Below are positions 1 to 8,175 of a stretch of DNA of 64,000 nt, in pieces. Location of the stretch: the NCBI RefSeq assembly GCF_028682635.1, contig NZ_JANHLK010000011.1:160639-224638 (forward strand). Reading direction: 5' to 3'. A program made the position numbers and the translations under genes. Within the stretch, counting starts at the first letter, position 1. The number at the start of each line of letters is the position of its first letter. The DNA comes from Pseudomonas putida. GTDB taxonomy: Bacteria; Pseudomonadota; Gammaproteobacteria; Pseudomonadales; Pseudomonadaceae. A model generated the notes under the pieces. That model worked only from the letters and a program-made list of their open reading frames with translations. It was not told where the DNA came from and made no database searches.

Positions 1-1270
1 ACAATCCCCGGGCCTGGGCGCGCACATGGATTTTCTCGCCGATGTTGATCTCGTCGGCGAACAACGCCTTGGTGCGCTTGTCGGCGACGAACTCCACGCA
101 CGCCATCAGTTTCAGGCAGCGCACATCACCCACCAGGGGCAGATCGCGCAAGGTGGCCAGGCGCTGTTCCAGGTAGCCGCCGACATCGTCGACGTGGGCC
201 AGCAGGTTTTCCCGCTCGATGATCTCGATGTTCTTCAGCGCCGCCGTGCAGCAGACCGGATGGCCGCTGTAGGTGAAGCCGTGGGTAAAGCAACGGCTCT
301 TGCCCGGCTCGGCGATGACCTTCCAGATGCGGTCGGAAAAGATGCACGCCCCCAGCGGCAGGTAGGCCGAGGTCAGGCCCTTGGCGGTGGTGATGATGTC
401 AGGCTGCACGTCGAAGACATCGAGAGAGGCGAAAAACTTGCCCAGGCGCCCGAACGACGTCACCACCTCGTCGGCGACAAAGAGGATGTCGTAGCGCTGG
501 CAGACTTCCCACATGCGCTTGAGGTAACCCTTTGGCGGAATGATCACCCCGCCTGAGCCCATCACTGGCTCGGCGAAGAAGCCGGCGACCTTGTCGGCGC
601 CGATCGAGTGGATCTTGTCTTCGAACTCCTTGACCAGGAACTCGAGGAACTGCCCCTCGTCCATGCCCTCCGGCGCGCGGTAGGGGTTGGGGTTGGACAC
701 GTGGTGAATCAGCGGGTTGGCGTAATCGAACTCCGGCACCCGGTCGGCGGCCTTGTTTCCGATCGACATGGTCAGGGTGGTGGAGCCGTGGTACGCGTTG
801 AAACGGGCGATGACGTGCTTCTTTTCCGGTTTGCCACGGCAGTTCTGGTAGTACTGGATCAGCCGGTACGCGGTGTCCACCGCAGTTGAGCCGCCGGTGG
901 TGAGGAACACATGGTCGAGGTCGCCAGGGGCCAGGCTGGCGAGTTTTTCGCACAGCTCGATGGCGACGTTATTGGACATGTCGGAAAACGGGTTGGAATA
1001 GGCCAGTTGCCGCACCTGGTCGGCGATGGCCTCGGCCATTTCCTCACGGCCCAGGCCGATGTTGGTGCACCACATGCCACCCACGGCATCGAGAAAGCGG
1101 TTGCCCTGGGTGTCGTAGATATAGGCGCCGTCACCGGCAACGATGTTCAGGGAACCTTGCTCGGCGTGCTCGTCGAACACGTGATAGCCGTGCATATGGT
1201 GGGCCTTGTCGGCCTTGACCAGCCGGGACTCGTCCGCGGGGGAAAAAACGCTGCGTGTTGGCGTCGCCAT
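1..1270 (-). CDS. class-III (omega) aminotransferase, partial (3' end beyond window)
   Basis: PLP-dependent aminotransferase of fold type I, class III. The frame is open from ATG at 1270 to the left edge, so about 423 residues are visible and the last 30 or so are missing. The N-terminus begins MATPTRSVFSPADE. Visible family motifs are the substrate/PLP region FNAYHGSTTLTMS, the Asp region LFVADEVVTSFGR, and the Schiff-base lysine in ITTAKGLTS (K297). The gene lies 37 bp downstream of a PotF-like binding protein on the same strand, which suggests an operon using a polyamine or other diamine as amino donor (SpuC-like). Family assignment is firm; the substrate is inference. Confidence 0.9.
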   Translation of the reverse strand, partial: MATPTRSVFSPADESRLVKADKAHHMHGYHVFDEHAEQGSLNIVAGDGAYIYDTQGNRFLDAVGGMWCTNIGLGREEMAEAIADQVRQLAYSNPFSDMSNNVAIELCEKLASLAPGDLDHVFLTTGGSTAVDTAYRLIQYYQNCRGKPEKKHVIARFNAYHGSTTLTMSIGNKAADRVPEFDYANPLIHHVSNPNPYRAPEGMDEGQFLEFLVKEFEDKIHSIGADKVAGFFAEPVMGSGGVIIPPKGYLKRMWEVCQRYDILFVADEVVTSFGRLGKFFASLDVFDVQPDIITTAKGLTSAYLPLGACIFSDRIWKVIAEPGKSRCFTHGFTYSGHPVCCTAALKNIEIIERENLLAHVDDVGGYLEQRLATLRDLPLVGDVRCLKLMACVEFVADKRTKALFADEINIGEKIHVRAQARGL

Positions 1271-1307
1271 AAAAACCTCTAACCGGATTGACTAACGATC
1301 GAACGAA

Positions 1308-2414
1308 TCAGATGCCGCTTTTCACGGTGCTCCAGACCCGGGTCATGGCTCGCATGTCCTTGGCGTCCTGGGTCTTCTGCGGGAACAGACGCTCGCGGGT
1401 GGCTTCATCGGGGTAAATCGCCGGGTTGTTGCGCACATCGGCGTTCAACAATGGCGTGGCTGCCGCATTGCTGTTGGCGTAATGGATGTAGTCGGTGACG
1501 TCCGCCATCACCTGCGGCTGCATCAGGTATTCAAGAAACTTGTGGGCATTGGCGACATGGGGCGCGTCGGCCGGGATGTACATGTTGTCGAACCAGATCA
1601 ACGAGCCTTCCTTGGGAATGAAATAGGACAGGTTGATGTTCAGCTTGGCTTCTTCGGCGCGAGCCATGGCCGTCGCGTAGTCGCCTGACCAGGTCATGGC
1701 CATGCACACATCACCGTTGGGCAGGCTGGTCAGGTAATTGACCGAATCGAACTTGCGGATGTACGGCCGCACCGACAGCAGCAGTTCCTGCGCCGCCTTC
1801 AGGTCCTCGGGCTTGGCGCTGCGTGGATCGCGGCCGAGGTACTTGAGGGCCAGGGGGATCACTTCGGTGGGCGCATCGACCAGGGTCACGCCGCAGTCGG
1901 CGAAGCGCGAGACGATCTTCGGATCGAAAATCATCGCCAGCGAGCCGATCGGCGCATCCGGCATGCGCTCCTTGATCTTGTCGACGTTGTAGGTGATGCC
2001 GTTGCTGCCCCAGGTGTAAGGCGCCGAATAGGTCGGGCCCGGGTCGAACCCTTGCAGGTCTTGCAGGACTTTCGGGTCCAGGTTGCTCCAGCCCGGCAGC
2101 AGTTTCTTGTCCAGTGGCTGGAACACCTTGGCCTGGATCAGCGGCGGCGCAAGGGAGGCATTGAGCACGACCAAGTCATACCCGGAGTGGCCGGTGAGCA
2201 ACTTGGCCTGCACCGTTTCATAGGCATCGAAGGTGTCGTAGATCACCTTGATGCCGGTGGCCTTTTCGAAATCGGCCAGGGTTTTCTCGCCGATGTAGTC
2301 CGCCCAGTTGTACAGCCGCAGCGTATTGCTGTCGTTCACCTCGCCAGCGTGGGCACTCAGGGTCAGGGGTACAACAAACAGACTGGAAATCACCTTAAGC
2401 AGTGTCTTGCCCAT
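1308..2414 (-). CDS. polyamine ABC transporter periplasmic binding protein (PotF/SpuD-like)
   Basis: 368 aa with an N-terminal Sec signal peptide ending near AHAGE, so periplasmic. The mature start, LRLYNWADYIGEKTLADFEK, is the classic PotD/PotF/SpuD beginning. Later motifs include YTWGSNGITYNVDKI and a C-terminal NPAIYPDE segment, also typical of putrescine/spermidine binders. No permease or ATPase gene is present in the window, so it may be an orphan receptor serving a transporter encoded elsewhere. It is probably co-transcribed with the downstream aminotransferase, a natural pairing of polyamine uptake and transamination. Confidence 0.9.
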   Translation of the reverse strand: MGKTLLKVISSLFVVPLTLSAHAGEVNDSNTLRLYNWADYIGEKTLADFEKATGIKVIYDTFDAYETVQAKLLTGHSGYDLVVLNASLAPPLIQAKVFQPLDKKLLPGWSNLDPKVLQDLQGFDPGPTYSAPYTWGSNGITYNVDKIKERMPDAPIGSLAMIFDPKIVSRFADCGVTLVDAPTEVIPLALKYLGRDPRSAKPEDLKAAQELLLSVRPYIRKFDSVNYLTSLPNGDVCMAMTWSGDYATAMARAEEAKLNINLSYFIPKEGSLIWFDNMYIPADAPHVANAHKFLEYLMQPQVMADVTDYIHYANSNAAATPLLNADVRNNPAIYPDEATRERLFPQKTQDAKDMRAMTRVWSTVKSGI

Positions 2415-2632
2415 AGCAAATGCACCTTATCAAGCGAGTTCGGCTCTGGATGAGCGGATGACCCTACTATTGGTGGATTCGCCGGACCGCACCATACCCC
2501 GAATGGGTGTGTGGGCGGCTTTGACGGCGCGATATGGCAAAAAGCATCAGGTCGGTTGACCCGTTTTGTCATAGCTGTGGGGCTAAGCTGACGCTTAAAG
2601 TGGCCGTCGAACCGACTCTGCAAGAGCCAGCA

Positions 2633-3415
2633 ATGACCGACCTGATCAAGCAAGACCATCACGATGGCGTGCTGACACTGACCATCGATCGCCCGGACAA
2701 GCTCAATGCCCTGACCAATGGCATGTACACGCGCCTGGCCGACCTGCTGTTTGCGGCGGACGAGAACAACGAAATCCGCGTGGTCATCGTGACCGGTGGC
2801 CCGAGCTGCTTTACCAGTGGCAATGACCTGGTGGACTTCCTGCAAGATCCGCCAACGCACCTGGACAGCCCGGCCTTCCGCCTGATGCGCGCCGTGACCC
2901 ACCTGCAGAAGCCGTTGATTGCGGCGGTGTGCGGGGCGGCCATCGGCATCGGCACCACCCTGCTGCTGCATTGCGACCAGGTACTGGTGACCCGCAACGC
3001 CAAGCTGCGCACGCCGTTCGTCAATCTGGGCCTGTGCCCCGAGTTCGGCGCCAGCCTGCTGCTGCCACGCCGCCTGGGCCAGGCTCGCGCCGCGCGCTTG
3101 CTGCTGTTGGGCGATAGCCTCGACGGCAACGAGGCGGTGGCCTGGGGCCTGGCCAACGAAGCCTTCGATGACGGCGAGCAATGCCTGGCCGCGGCGGAAA
3201 AGATCGCCCAGCGCTTTCTGGCCATGCCTCCGCAAGCTTTGCATCAGTCCCGGCAACTGATGACGCAGGCCGGCATGGCCGAACTGCAAGCCACCTTGCG
3301 CGAAGAAAACCTGCTGTTCATCCAGCGCCTCAATACCGTCGAGGCGAAAACGGCCTTGAACGCCCTGCTCAATCGCAGTACAGATAAGAATCCACCGAAA
3401 GGAACACAGCCATGA
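2633..3415 (+). CDS. enoyl-CoA hydratase/isomerase family protein
   Basis: Crotonase-fold protein of 260 aa. The frame is open further upstream (to 2534), but ATG 2633 (MTDLIKQDHHDGVLTLTIDR) matches the family N-terminus. Motifs are the oxyanion-hole segment FTSGNDLVDF and the second CoA/oxyanion segment KPLIAAVCGAAIGIGTTLLL. The position usually acidic for hydratase activity reads NLGLCPEFGAS, so it is either a hydratase or an isomerase. Its stop overlaps the next start (ATGA at 3412-3415), giving tight translational coupling to the thiolase, consistent with beta-oxidation-type acyl-CoA breakdown. The gap 2415-2632 upstream, shared with divergent potF, shows no distinctive element. Confidence 0.85.
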   Translation: MTDLIKQDHHDGVLTLTIDRPDKLNALTNGMYTRLADLLFAADENNEIRVVIVTGGPSCFTSGNDLVDFLQDPPTHLDSPAFRLMRAVTHLQKPLIAAVCGAAIGIGTTLLLHCDQVLVTRNAKLRTPFVNLGLCPEFGASLLLPRRLGQARAARLLLLGDSLDGNEAVAWGLANEAFDDGEQCLAAAEKIAQRFLAMPPQALHQSRQLMTQAGMAELQATLREENLLFIQRLNTVEAKTALNALLNRSTDKNPPKGTQP

Positions 3416-4593
3416 ACACTCCGGAAATTTACGTCGTCAGCGCCGCCCGTACCGCCATTGGCACCTTCGGCGGTTCCCTCAAGGACGTACCACCGGCCGA
3501 GCTCGCGACCACTGCAGTGAAAGCCGCCCTGGAACGCGCCGCCGTGGACCCGGCGCTCGTCGGCCACCTGGTGATGGGCCACGTGATCCCGACCGAAACC
3601 CGCGACGCCTACATCTCCCGGGTCGCCGCGATGAACGCCGGCATCCCGAAAGAAACCCCGGCCTACAACGTCAACCGCCTCTGCGGCTCCGGCCTGCAGG
3701 CGATCATCAGCGCCGCGCAGACCCTGATGCTGGGCGATGCCGACATCGCCGTCGGCGCCGGTGCCGAATCCATGAGCCGCGGGCCGTACCTGCTGCCATC
3801 CGCCCGTTGGGGCGCGCGCATGGGCAACGTCCAGGCCGTCGACTACATGCTGGGCATCCTGCATGACCCGTTCCACAACATCCACATGGGCATCACCGCG
3901 GAGAACGTCGCCGAACGCAACGGCATCACCCGCGAAATGCAGGATGCCCTGGCCTTCGAAGACCAGAAACGCGCCGCCCATGCAATTGCCAACGGCTACT
4001 TCGTTGATCAGATCGCGACCGTCGAGATCCCGGATCGCAAGGGCACCAAGCTGTTCAGCGTCGACGAGCATCCACGCGCCACGTCCCTGGAACAGTTGGC
4101 GGCGATGAAGCCAGCCTTCAAGAAGGACGGCTCGGTCACCGCCGGCAACGCCTCCGGCCTGAACGACGGTGCTGCGGCACTGGTCATGGCCACCGGCGCG
4201 GCGGTACAGGTCAACAACCTGCGCCCACTCGCCCGCCTGGTCAGCTACGCCCACGCCGGCGTCGAACCGACACTGATGGGCCTGGGCCCAATTCCGGCCA
4301 CCCGCCTGGCACTCAAGCGCGCCGGCCTGACCGTCGCCGACATGGACGTGGTCGAAGCCAACATCGCGTTCGCGGCGCAAGCCTGTGCGGTCAGCCAGGA
4401 ACTGGATCTGGATCCGGCCAAGGTCAACCCGAACGGCTCGGGCATCGCCCTGGGTCACCCGGTGGGCGCGACCGGCGCCATCATCGCCACCAAGGCCATC
4501 CACGAACTGCACCGCACCGGCGGCCGTTACGCGCTGGTGACCATGTGCATCGGTGGCGGCCAGGGTATCGCGGCAATCTTCGAACGCGCCTGA
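3412..4593 (+). CDS. acetyl-CoA C-acetyltransferase (thiolase)
   Basis: Thiolase of 393 aa, the usual family length. All catalytic residues are present: nucleophile Cys91 in NVNRLCGSGLQAI, His349 in GIALGHPVGATG, and the second Cys379 in CIGGGQG. It condenses or cleaves acyl-CoA/acetyl-CoA. It overlaps the upstream enoyl-CoA hydratase gene by 4 bp and so belongs to a two-gene acyl-CoA operon. Whether it acts in degradation (FadA-like) or synthesis (PhaA/AtoB-like) cannot be decided from sequence; the overall look is AtoB/PhaA type. Confidence 0.92.
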   Translation: MNTPEIYVVSAARTAIGTFGGSLKDVPPAELATTAVKAALERAAVDPALVGHLVMGHVIPTETRDAYISRVAAMNAGIPKETPAYNVNRLCGSGLQAIISAAQTLMLGDADIAVGAGAESMSRGPYLLPSARWGARMGNVQAVDYMLGILHDPFHNIHMGITAENVAERNGITREMQDALAFEDQKRAAHAIANGYFVDQIATVEIPDRKGTKLFSVDEHPRATSLEQLAAMKPAFKKDGSVTAGNASGLNDGAAALVMATGAAVQVNNLRPLARLVSYAHAGVEPTLMGLGPIPATRLALKRAGLTVADMDVVEANIAFAAQACAVSQELDLDPAKVNPNGSGIALGHPVGATGAIIATKAIHELHRTGGRYALVTMCIGGGQGIAAIFERA

Positions 4594-4605
4594 CCCCCCT
4601 GCTCC

Positions 4606-4650
4606 CTGTAGGACCTGTAGGAGCTGTAGGAGCTGTAGGAGCTGTAGGAG
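4606..4650 (+). repeat. tandem 9-bp repeat CTGTAGGAG, five units
   Basis: Five consecutive 9-mers (first unit CTGTAGGAC, then four CTGTAGGAG), followed by a degenerate CTGTCGAG. The unit equals the outer end of the palindromic REP-type element that follows directly, so this looks like slippage expansion of one palindrome tip. Confidence 0.9.
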
Positions 4651-4733
4651 CTGTCGAGTGAAACGAGGCTGCGATCTTTTGATCTGAAAAATCAAGGTCA
4701 AAAGATCGCAGCCTGCGGCAGCTCCTACAGGAC
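4651..4733. repeat. REP-type palindrome downstream of thiolase gene
   Basis: Inverted repeat. The arm GGCTGCGATCTTTTGATCT is mirrored by AGGTCAAAAGATCGCAGCC, and the outer tip is GCAGCTCCTACAG. A related palindrome lies at 20665-20735. It may act as a transcription attenuator or terminator after the thiolase gene. Confidence 0.8.
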
Positions 4734-4841
4734 CGTCTCAACCGTCAACATCACCGCGCCGCCGCTTCGACCGCCATCCACGACCCGCCCCCTCCTCCAA
4801 ACGAACACCTGACAGCCGGCAGCAAAAATCATTTGCGACTA

Positions 4842-4870
4842 AATATGACATACGTCATATTACGTGCGTA
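4842..4870. promoter_or_regulatory. palindromic operator upstream of emrAB-like genes
   Basis: A perfect 8-bp inverted repeat, AATATGAC-ATAC-GTCATATT (4842-4861), is followed immediately by a second small palindrome, TACG-TG-CGTA (4861-4870), 24 bp before the efflux-pump start. Such sites upstream of MFS/HlyD pumps are usually bound by MarR or TetR repressors. No such regulator gene is adjacent, so it would be encoded elsewhere. The remainder of the 300-bp gap 4594-4893 is the repeats above. Confidence 0.6.
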
Positions 4871-4893
4871 ATTAAACCCACAGGTACCTCTTC

Positions 4894-6012
4894 ATGACCA
4901 GCATGCCCGCCGTAGAGCCCGACCTTGCCGTCCCGGTGAACACTCGCAAGCCGCTGCTCAAACGCCTGCTCCTGCCGACATTGGGCATCGCCGCGCTGGT
5001 GCTGGCCGGCGTGTATGCCGCGCACTGGTGGACCAATGGCCGGTTCATCGAGGAAACCGACGACGCCTACATCGGTGGCGACGTGACGGTGATCGGGCCA
5101 AAAGTGGCGGGTTACATCGAAGAAGTGCTGGTGACCGACAACCAGAAGGTCAAGGCCGGCGATGTGCTGGTCCGTCTCGATTCGCGGGACTACCGCGCCA
5201 ACCTGGCCAAGGCCGAAGGCGCGGTCGCGGCGGAAGAAGCCCTGCTCGCCAATCTCGACGCCACCGAACAACTGCAACAGGCCGTGATCGGCCAGGCCCG
5301 CGCCGGCATCGATGCTGCCGGTGCCGAAACCGCCCGCTCACGCGACGACGATGCGCGCTATAAAAAGCTCGTCAGCACCAGCGCCGTCTCAGTGGAAAGC
5401 GCGCAACGGGCCAACGCCACGTTCAAGACGGCCCAGGCCCAAAGCAACCGCGCCCAGGCCGAACTGCTGGCCGCGCAACGGCAATTGAATGTGATCGCCA
5501 CCCAGAAACAGCAAGCCCGCGCCGCCTTGATCCAAGCCAAAGCCGAACGCGACCTGGCGCAGTTGAACGTCGGCTACACCGAATTGAAAGCTCCCGTGGA
5601 TGGCGTGATCGGCAACCGCCGCGCCCGCACAGGCGCTTATGCCCAAGCCGGCTCGCAACTGCTGTCGGTGGTGCCGTCCAGCGGCTTGTGGGTCGATGCC
5701 AACTTCAAGGAGGACCAACTGGCGCACATGGTCCCCGGGCAACGGGTGACCATCCGTGCCGACGTGCTCTCCGGCCAGGAATTCCATGGTCACCTGGACA
5801 GCCTGGCGCCGGCCAGTGGTTCGCAGTTCAGCGTATTGCCGCCGGAAAACGCCACCGGTAACTTCACCAAGATCGTCCAGCGGGTACCGGTACGCATCCA
5901 CCTCGACCCGGCCGACAGCGTGCTTGGCCACCTGCGTCCCGGCCTGTCGGTCACCGCCGAAGTGGACACGCGCAAGGAGCCTGAAACCCCAGCCGTGGCC
6001 AGCGCGCCATGA
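4894..6012 (+). CDS. HlyD/EmrA-family membrane fusion protein
   Basis: 372 aa periplasmic adaptor of a tripartite efflux pump. One N-terminal membrane anchor (about residues 22-45) is followed by the EmrA signature IEETDDAYIGGDVTVIGPKV, a biotinyl-lipoyl segment, an alpha-hairpin rich in Ala/Gln (about 105-220), and the second lipoyl/barrel part LKAPVDGVIGNRRARTGAYA. The stop overlaps the start of the MFS gene (ATGA), so the two are one operon. No TolC-type gene follows. The substrate is unknown; EmrAB pumps export hydrophobic drugs and uncouplers. Confidence 0.9.
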   Translation: MTSMPAVEPDLAVPVNTRKPLLKRLLLPTLGIAALVLAGVYAAHWWTNGRFIEETDDAYIGGDVTVIGPKVAGYIEEVLVTDNQKVKAGDVLVRLDSRDYRANLAKAEGAVAAEEALLANLDATEQLQQAVIGQARAGIDAAGAETARSRDDDARYKKLVSTSAVSVESAQRANATFKTAQAQSNRAQAELLAAQRQLNVIATQKQQARAALIQAKAERDLAQLNVGYTELKAPVDGVIGNRRARTGAYAQAGSQLLSVVPSSGLWVDANFKEDQLAHMVPGQRVTIRADVLSGQEFHGHLDSLAPASGSQFSVLPPENATGNFTKIVQRVPVRIHLDPADSVLGHLRPGLSVTAEVDTRKEPETPAVASAP

Positions 6013-7601
6013 GCCGCGCCCTCGCCGCTCCGGCCCAACCGTTCAATGCAGCGAGCATGGCGACGGCGACCAAGGTCTTCGCCTTCGCCAGCATGTGCAT
6101 CGGCATGTTCATTGCGCTGCTGGATATCCAGATCGTCTCGGCATCGCTGCGCGACATCGGCGGCGGGCTCTCCGCCGGCACCGACGAAACCGCCTGGGTG
6201 CAAACCAGTTACCTGATCGCCGAAATCATCGTGATTCCGCTGTCGGGTTGGCTTTCGCGAGTGTTCTCGACACGCTGGTTATTTTGCGCGTCGGCAGTGG
6301 GTTTCACCCTGACCAGCCTGCTCTGCGGCGCGGCCTGGAACATCCAGAGCATGATCGCCTTCCGCGCCCTGCAAGGCTTTCTCGGCGGCTCGATGATCCC
6401 GCTGGTGTTCACCACGGCGTTCGTTTTCTTCACTGGCAAACAACGGGTGATCGCCGCCGCGACCATCGGCGCGGTCGCGTCCCTGGCCCCCACCCTGGGG
6501 CCGGTGATCGGTGGCTGGATCACCGATATATCGTCCTGGCACTGGCTGTTCTACATCAATCTGGTACCGGGGATTTTCGTCGCCGTGGCTGTGCCGATGC
6601 TGGTAAAGATTGATCAACCGGAACTGTCGCTGCTCAAGGGCGCCGACTACTTGAGCATGGTGTTCCTGGCGCTGTTCCTCGGCTGCCTGGAATACACCCT
6701 CGAAGAAGGCCCGCGCTGGAACTGGTTCAGCGACCGCACCATCCTGACCACCGCGTGGATCAGCGGCCTGGCCGGCCTGGCCTTCATCGGCCGCACCCTG
6801 CACGTGGCCAACCCGATCGTCGACCTGCGTGCCCTCAAAGACCGCAACTTCGCCCTCGGCTGTTTCTTCTCGTTCGTCACCGGCATCGGCCTGTTCGCGA
6901 CCATTTACCTGACACCGCTGTTCCTCGGCAGGGTCCGTGGTTATGGCGCGCTGGACATTGGTCTGGCGGTTTTCTCCACCGGCGTGTTCCAGATCATGGC
7001 GATTCCGCTGTATGCCTTTCTGGCCAACCGCGTCGACCTGCGCTGGATCATGATGTCCGGCCTTGGCCTGTTCGCCTTGTCGATGTGGGATTTCAGCCCG
7101 ATCACCCATGACTGGGGGGCCAGGGAACTGATGCTGCCGCAAGCCCTGCGCGGAATTGCCCAGCAACTGGCGGTCCCGCCCGCCGTGACCTTGACCCTCG
7201 GCGGCCTGGCACCGGCGCGACTCAAGCATGCTTCGGGGTTGTTCAACCTGATGCGCAACCTTGGCGGCGCCATCGGCATTGCCGCGTGCGCGACCATCCT
7301 CAATGACCGCACCAACCTGCATTTCACCCGGTTGGCGGAGAACCTCAACAGCACCAACGAAGCGCTCAACCAGTGGCTGTCCCAGGTCGGCAACAACTTC
7401 GCCGCCCTCGGCCAGAGCGGCGACCTGGGTGTCACCGCGAGCCTGCATCAGCTCTGGTTGCTGACCTACCGCGAAGCGCAAACGCAAACCTACGGTGATG
7501 CGTTCCTGATGATCATGGTCTGCTTCATCATCGCCACGGCGATGGTGCCCTTGATGCGCAAGGTGCAGCCACCAGCCGCGCCGAGTGCCGATGCGCATTG
7601 A
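6009..7601 (+). CDS. DHA2-family MFS efflux transporter (EmrB-like)
   Basis: 530 aa, the normal size for a 14-TM DHA2 drug:H+ antiporter. Motifs include DIQIVSASLRDIG in TM1, DETAWVQTSYLIAEI, and the motif-C-like LAPTLGPVIGGWI. Hydrophobic segments run the whole length. It partners the adaptor encoded immediately upstream (4-bp overlap) and would span the inner membrane, expelling substrates through an outer-membrane factor encoded elsewhere. Expression is probably controlled by the palindrome at 4842-4870. Confidence 0.92.
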   Translation: MSRALAAPAQPFNAASMATATKVFAFASMCIGMFIALLDIQIVSASLRDIGGGLSAGTDETAWVQTSYLIAEIIVIPLSGWLSRVFSTRWLFCASAVGFTLTSLLCGAAWNIQSMIAFRALQGFLGGSMIPLVFTTAFVFFTGKQRVIAAATIGAVASLAPTLGPVIGGWITDISSWHWLFYINLVPGIFVAVAVPMLVKIDQPELSLLKGADYLSMVFLALFLGCLEYTLEEGPRWNWFSDRTILTTAWISGLAGLAFIGRTLHVANPIVDLRALKDRNFALGCFFSFVTGIGLFATIYLTPLFLGRVRGYGALDIGLAVFSTGVFQIMAIPLYAFLANRVDLRWIMMSGLGLFALSMWDFSPITHDWGARELMLPQALRGIAQQLAVPPAVTLTLGGLAPARLKHASGLFNLMRNLGGAIGIAACATILNDRTNLHFTRLAENLNSTNEALNQWLSQVGNNFAALGQSGDLGVTASLHQLWLLTYREAQTQTYGDAFLMIMVCFIIATAMVPLMRKVQPPAAPSADAH

Positions 7602-7628
7602 GGCTCGACACGGGGCCGGGACGATAAA

Positions 7629-8069
7629 TCAGGCCTGAGGCGTCTTGCGAAAGCCCACCGCCAGACGGTTCCAGCCGTTGATGGTGTTGATCGCCACGGT
7701 CAGGTCGACCATTTCCTTGGGCGTGAACTGGGCGCTGACCACTTCGTAGTCTTCGTCCGGCGCATGGGTCAGGCTCAACTGGGTCAGGGTTTCGGTCCAG
7801 AGCAGCGCGGCGCGTTCGCGGTCGGTGAAGAATGGCGCCTCGCGCCAGGCCGTCACGGCGAACAGACGGCGTGGGGTTTCGCCGTCCTTGATCGCGTCGG
7901 CGGTGTGCATGTCGATGCAGAAGGCGCAGCCGTTGATTTGTGAAGAGCGCAGCTTGACCAGTTCGATCAGGCTTTTTTCCAGCGGCAGTTTTGATACCGC
8001 CGATTCCAGGGCGATCATGGCCTTGAGGGCGTCTGGGGAAGCGGTGTAGAAATCGATACGCTGTTGCAT
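7629..8069 (-). CDS. carboxymuconolactone decarboxylase/AhpD-family protein
   Basis: 146 aa, all-helical AhpD-like fold. The redox motif CAFCIDMH gives Cys48, Cys51 and His55, the classic CxxC...H arrangement of alkylhydroperoxidase-like proteins. Length and the N-terminus (MQQRIDFYTASPDALKAM) match the single-domain family often annotated as YciW/AhpD-type peroxidase. It is convergent with the MFS gene and stands alone. Likely a thiol-dependent peroxidase or reductase; the substrate is unknown. Confidence 0.88.
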   Translation of the reverse strand: MQQRIDFYTASPDALKAMIALESAVSKLPLEKSLIELVKLRSSQINGCAFCIDMHTADAIKDGETPRRLFAVTAWREAPFFTDRERAALLWTETLTQLSLTHAPDEDYEVVSAQFTPKEMVDLTVAINTINGWNRLAVGFRKTPQA

Positions 8070-8175
8070 GGCATGTTCCTGGCAAGTGGGTGTGGCACTA
8101 AGTTAGCCCCCGGGGCGGCGTGCACAAATAGCCAATCCTGCAGAAGTCGAGGAGGCCAATGGTCCCTCGCGTCCA

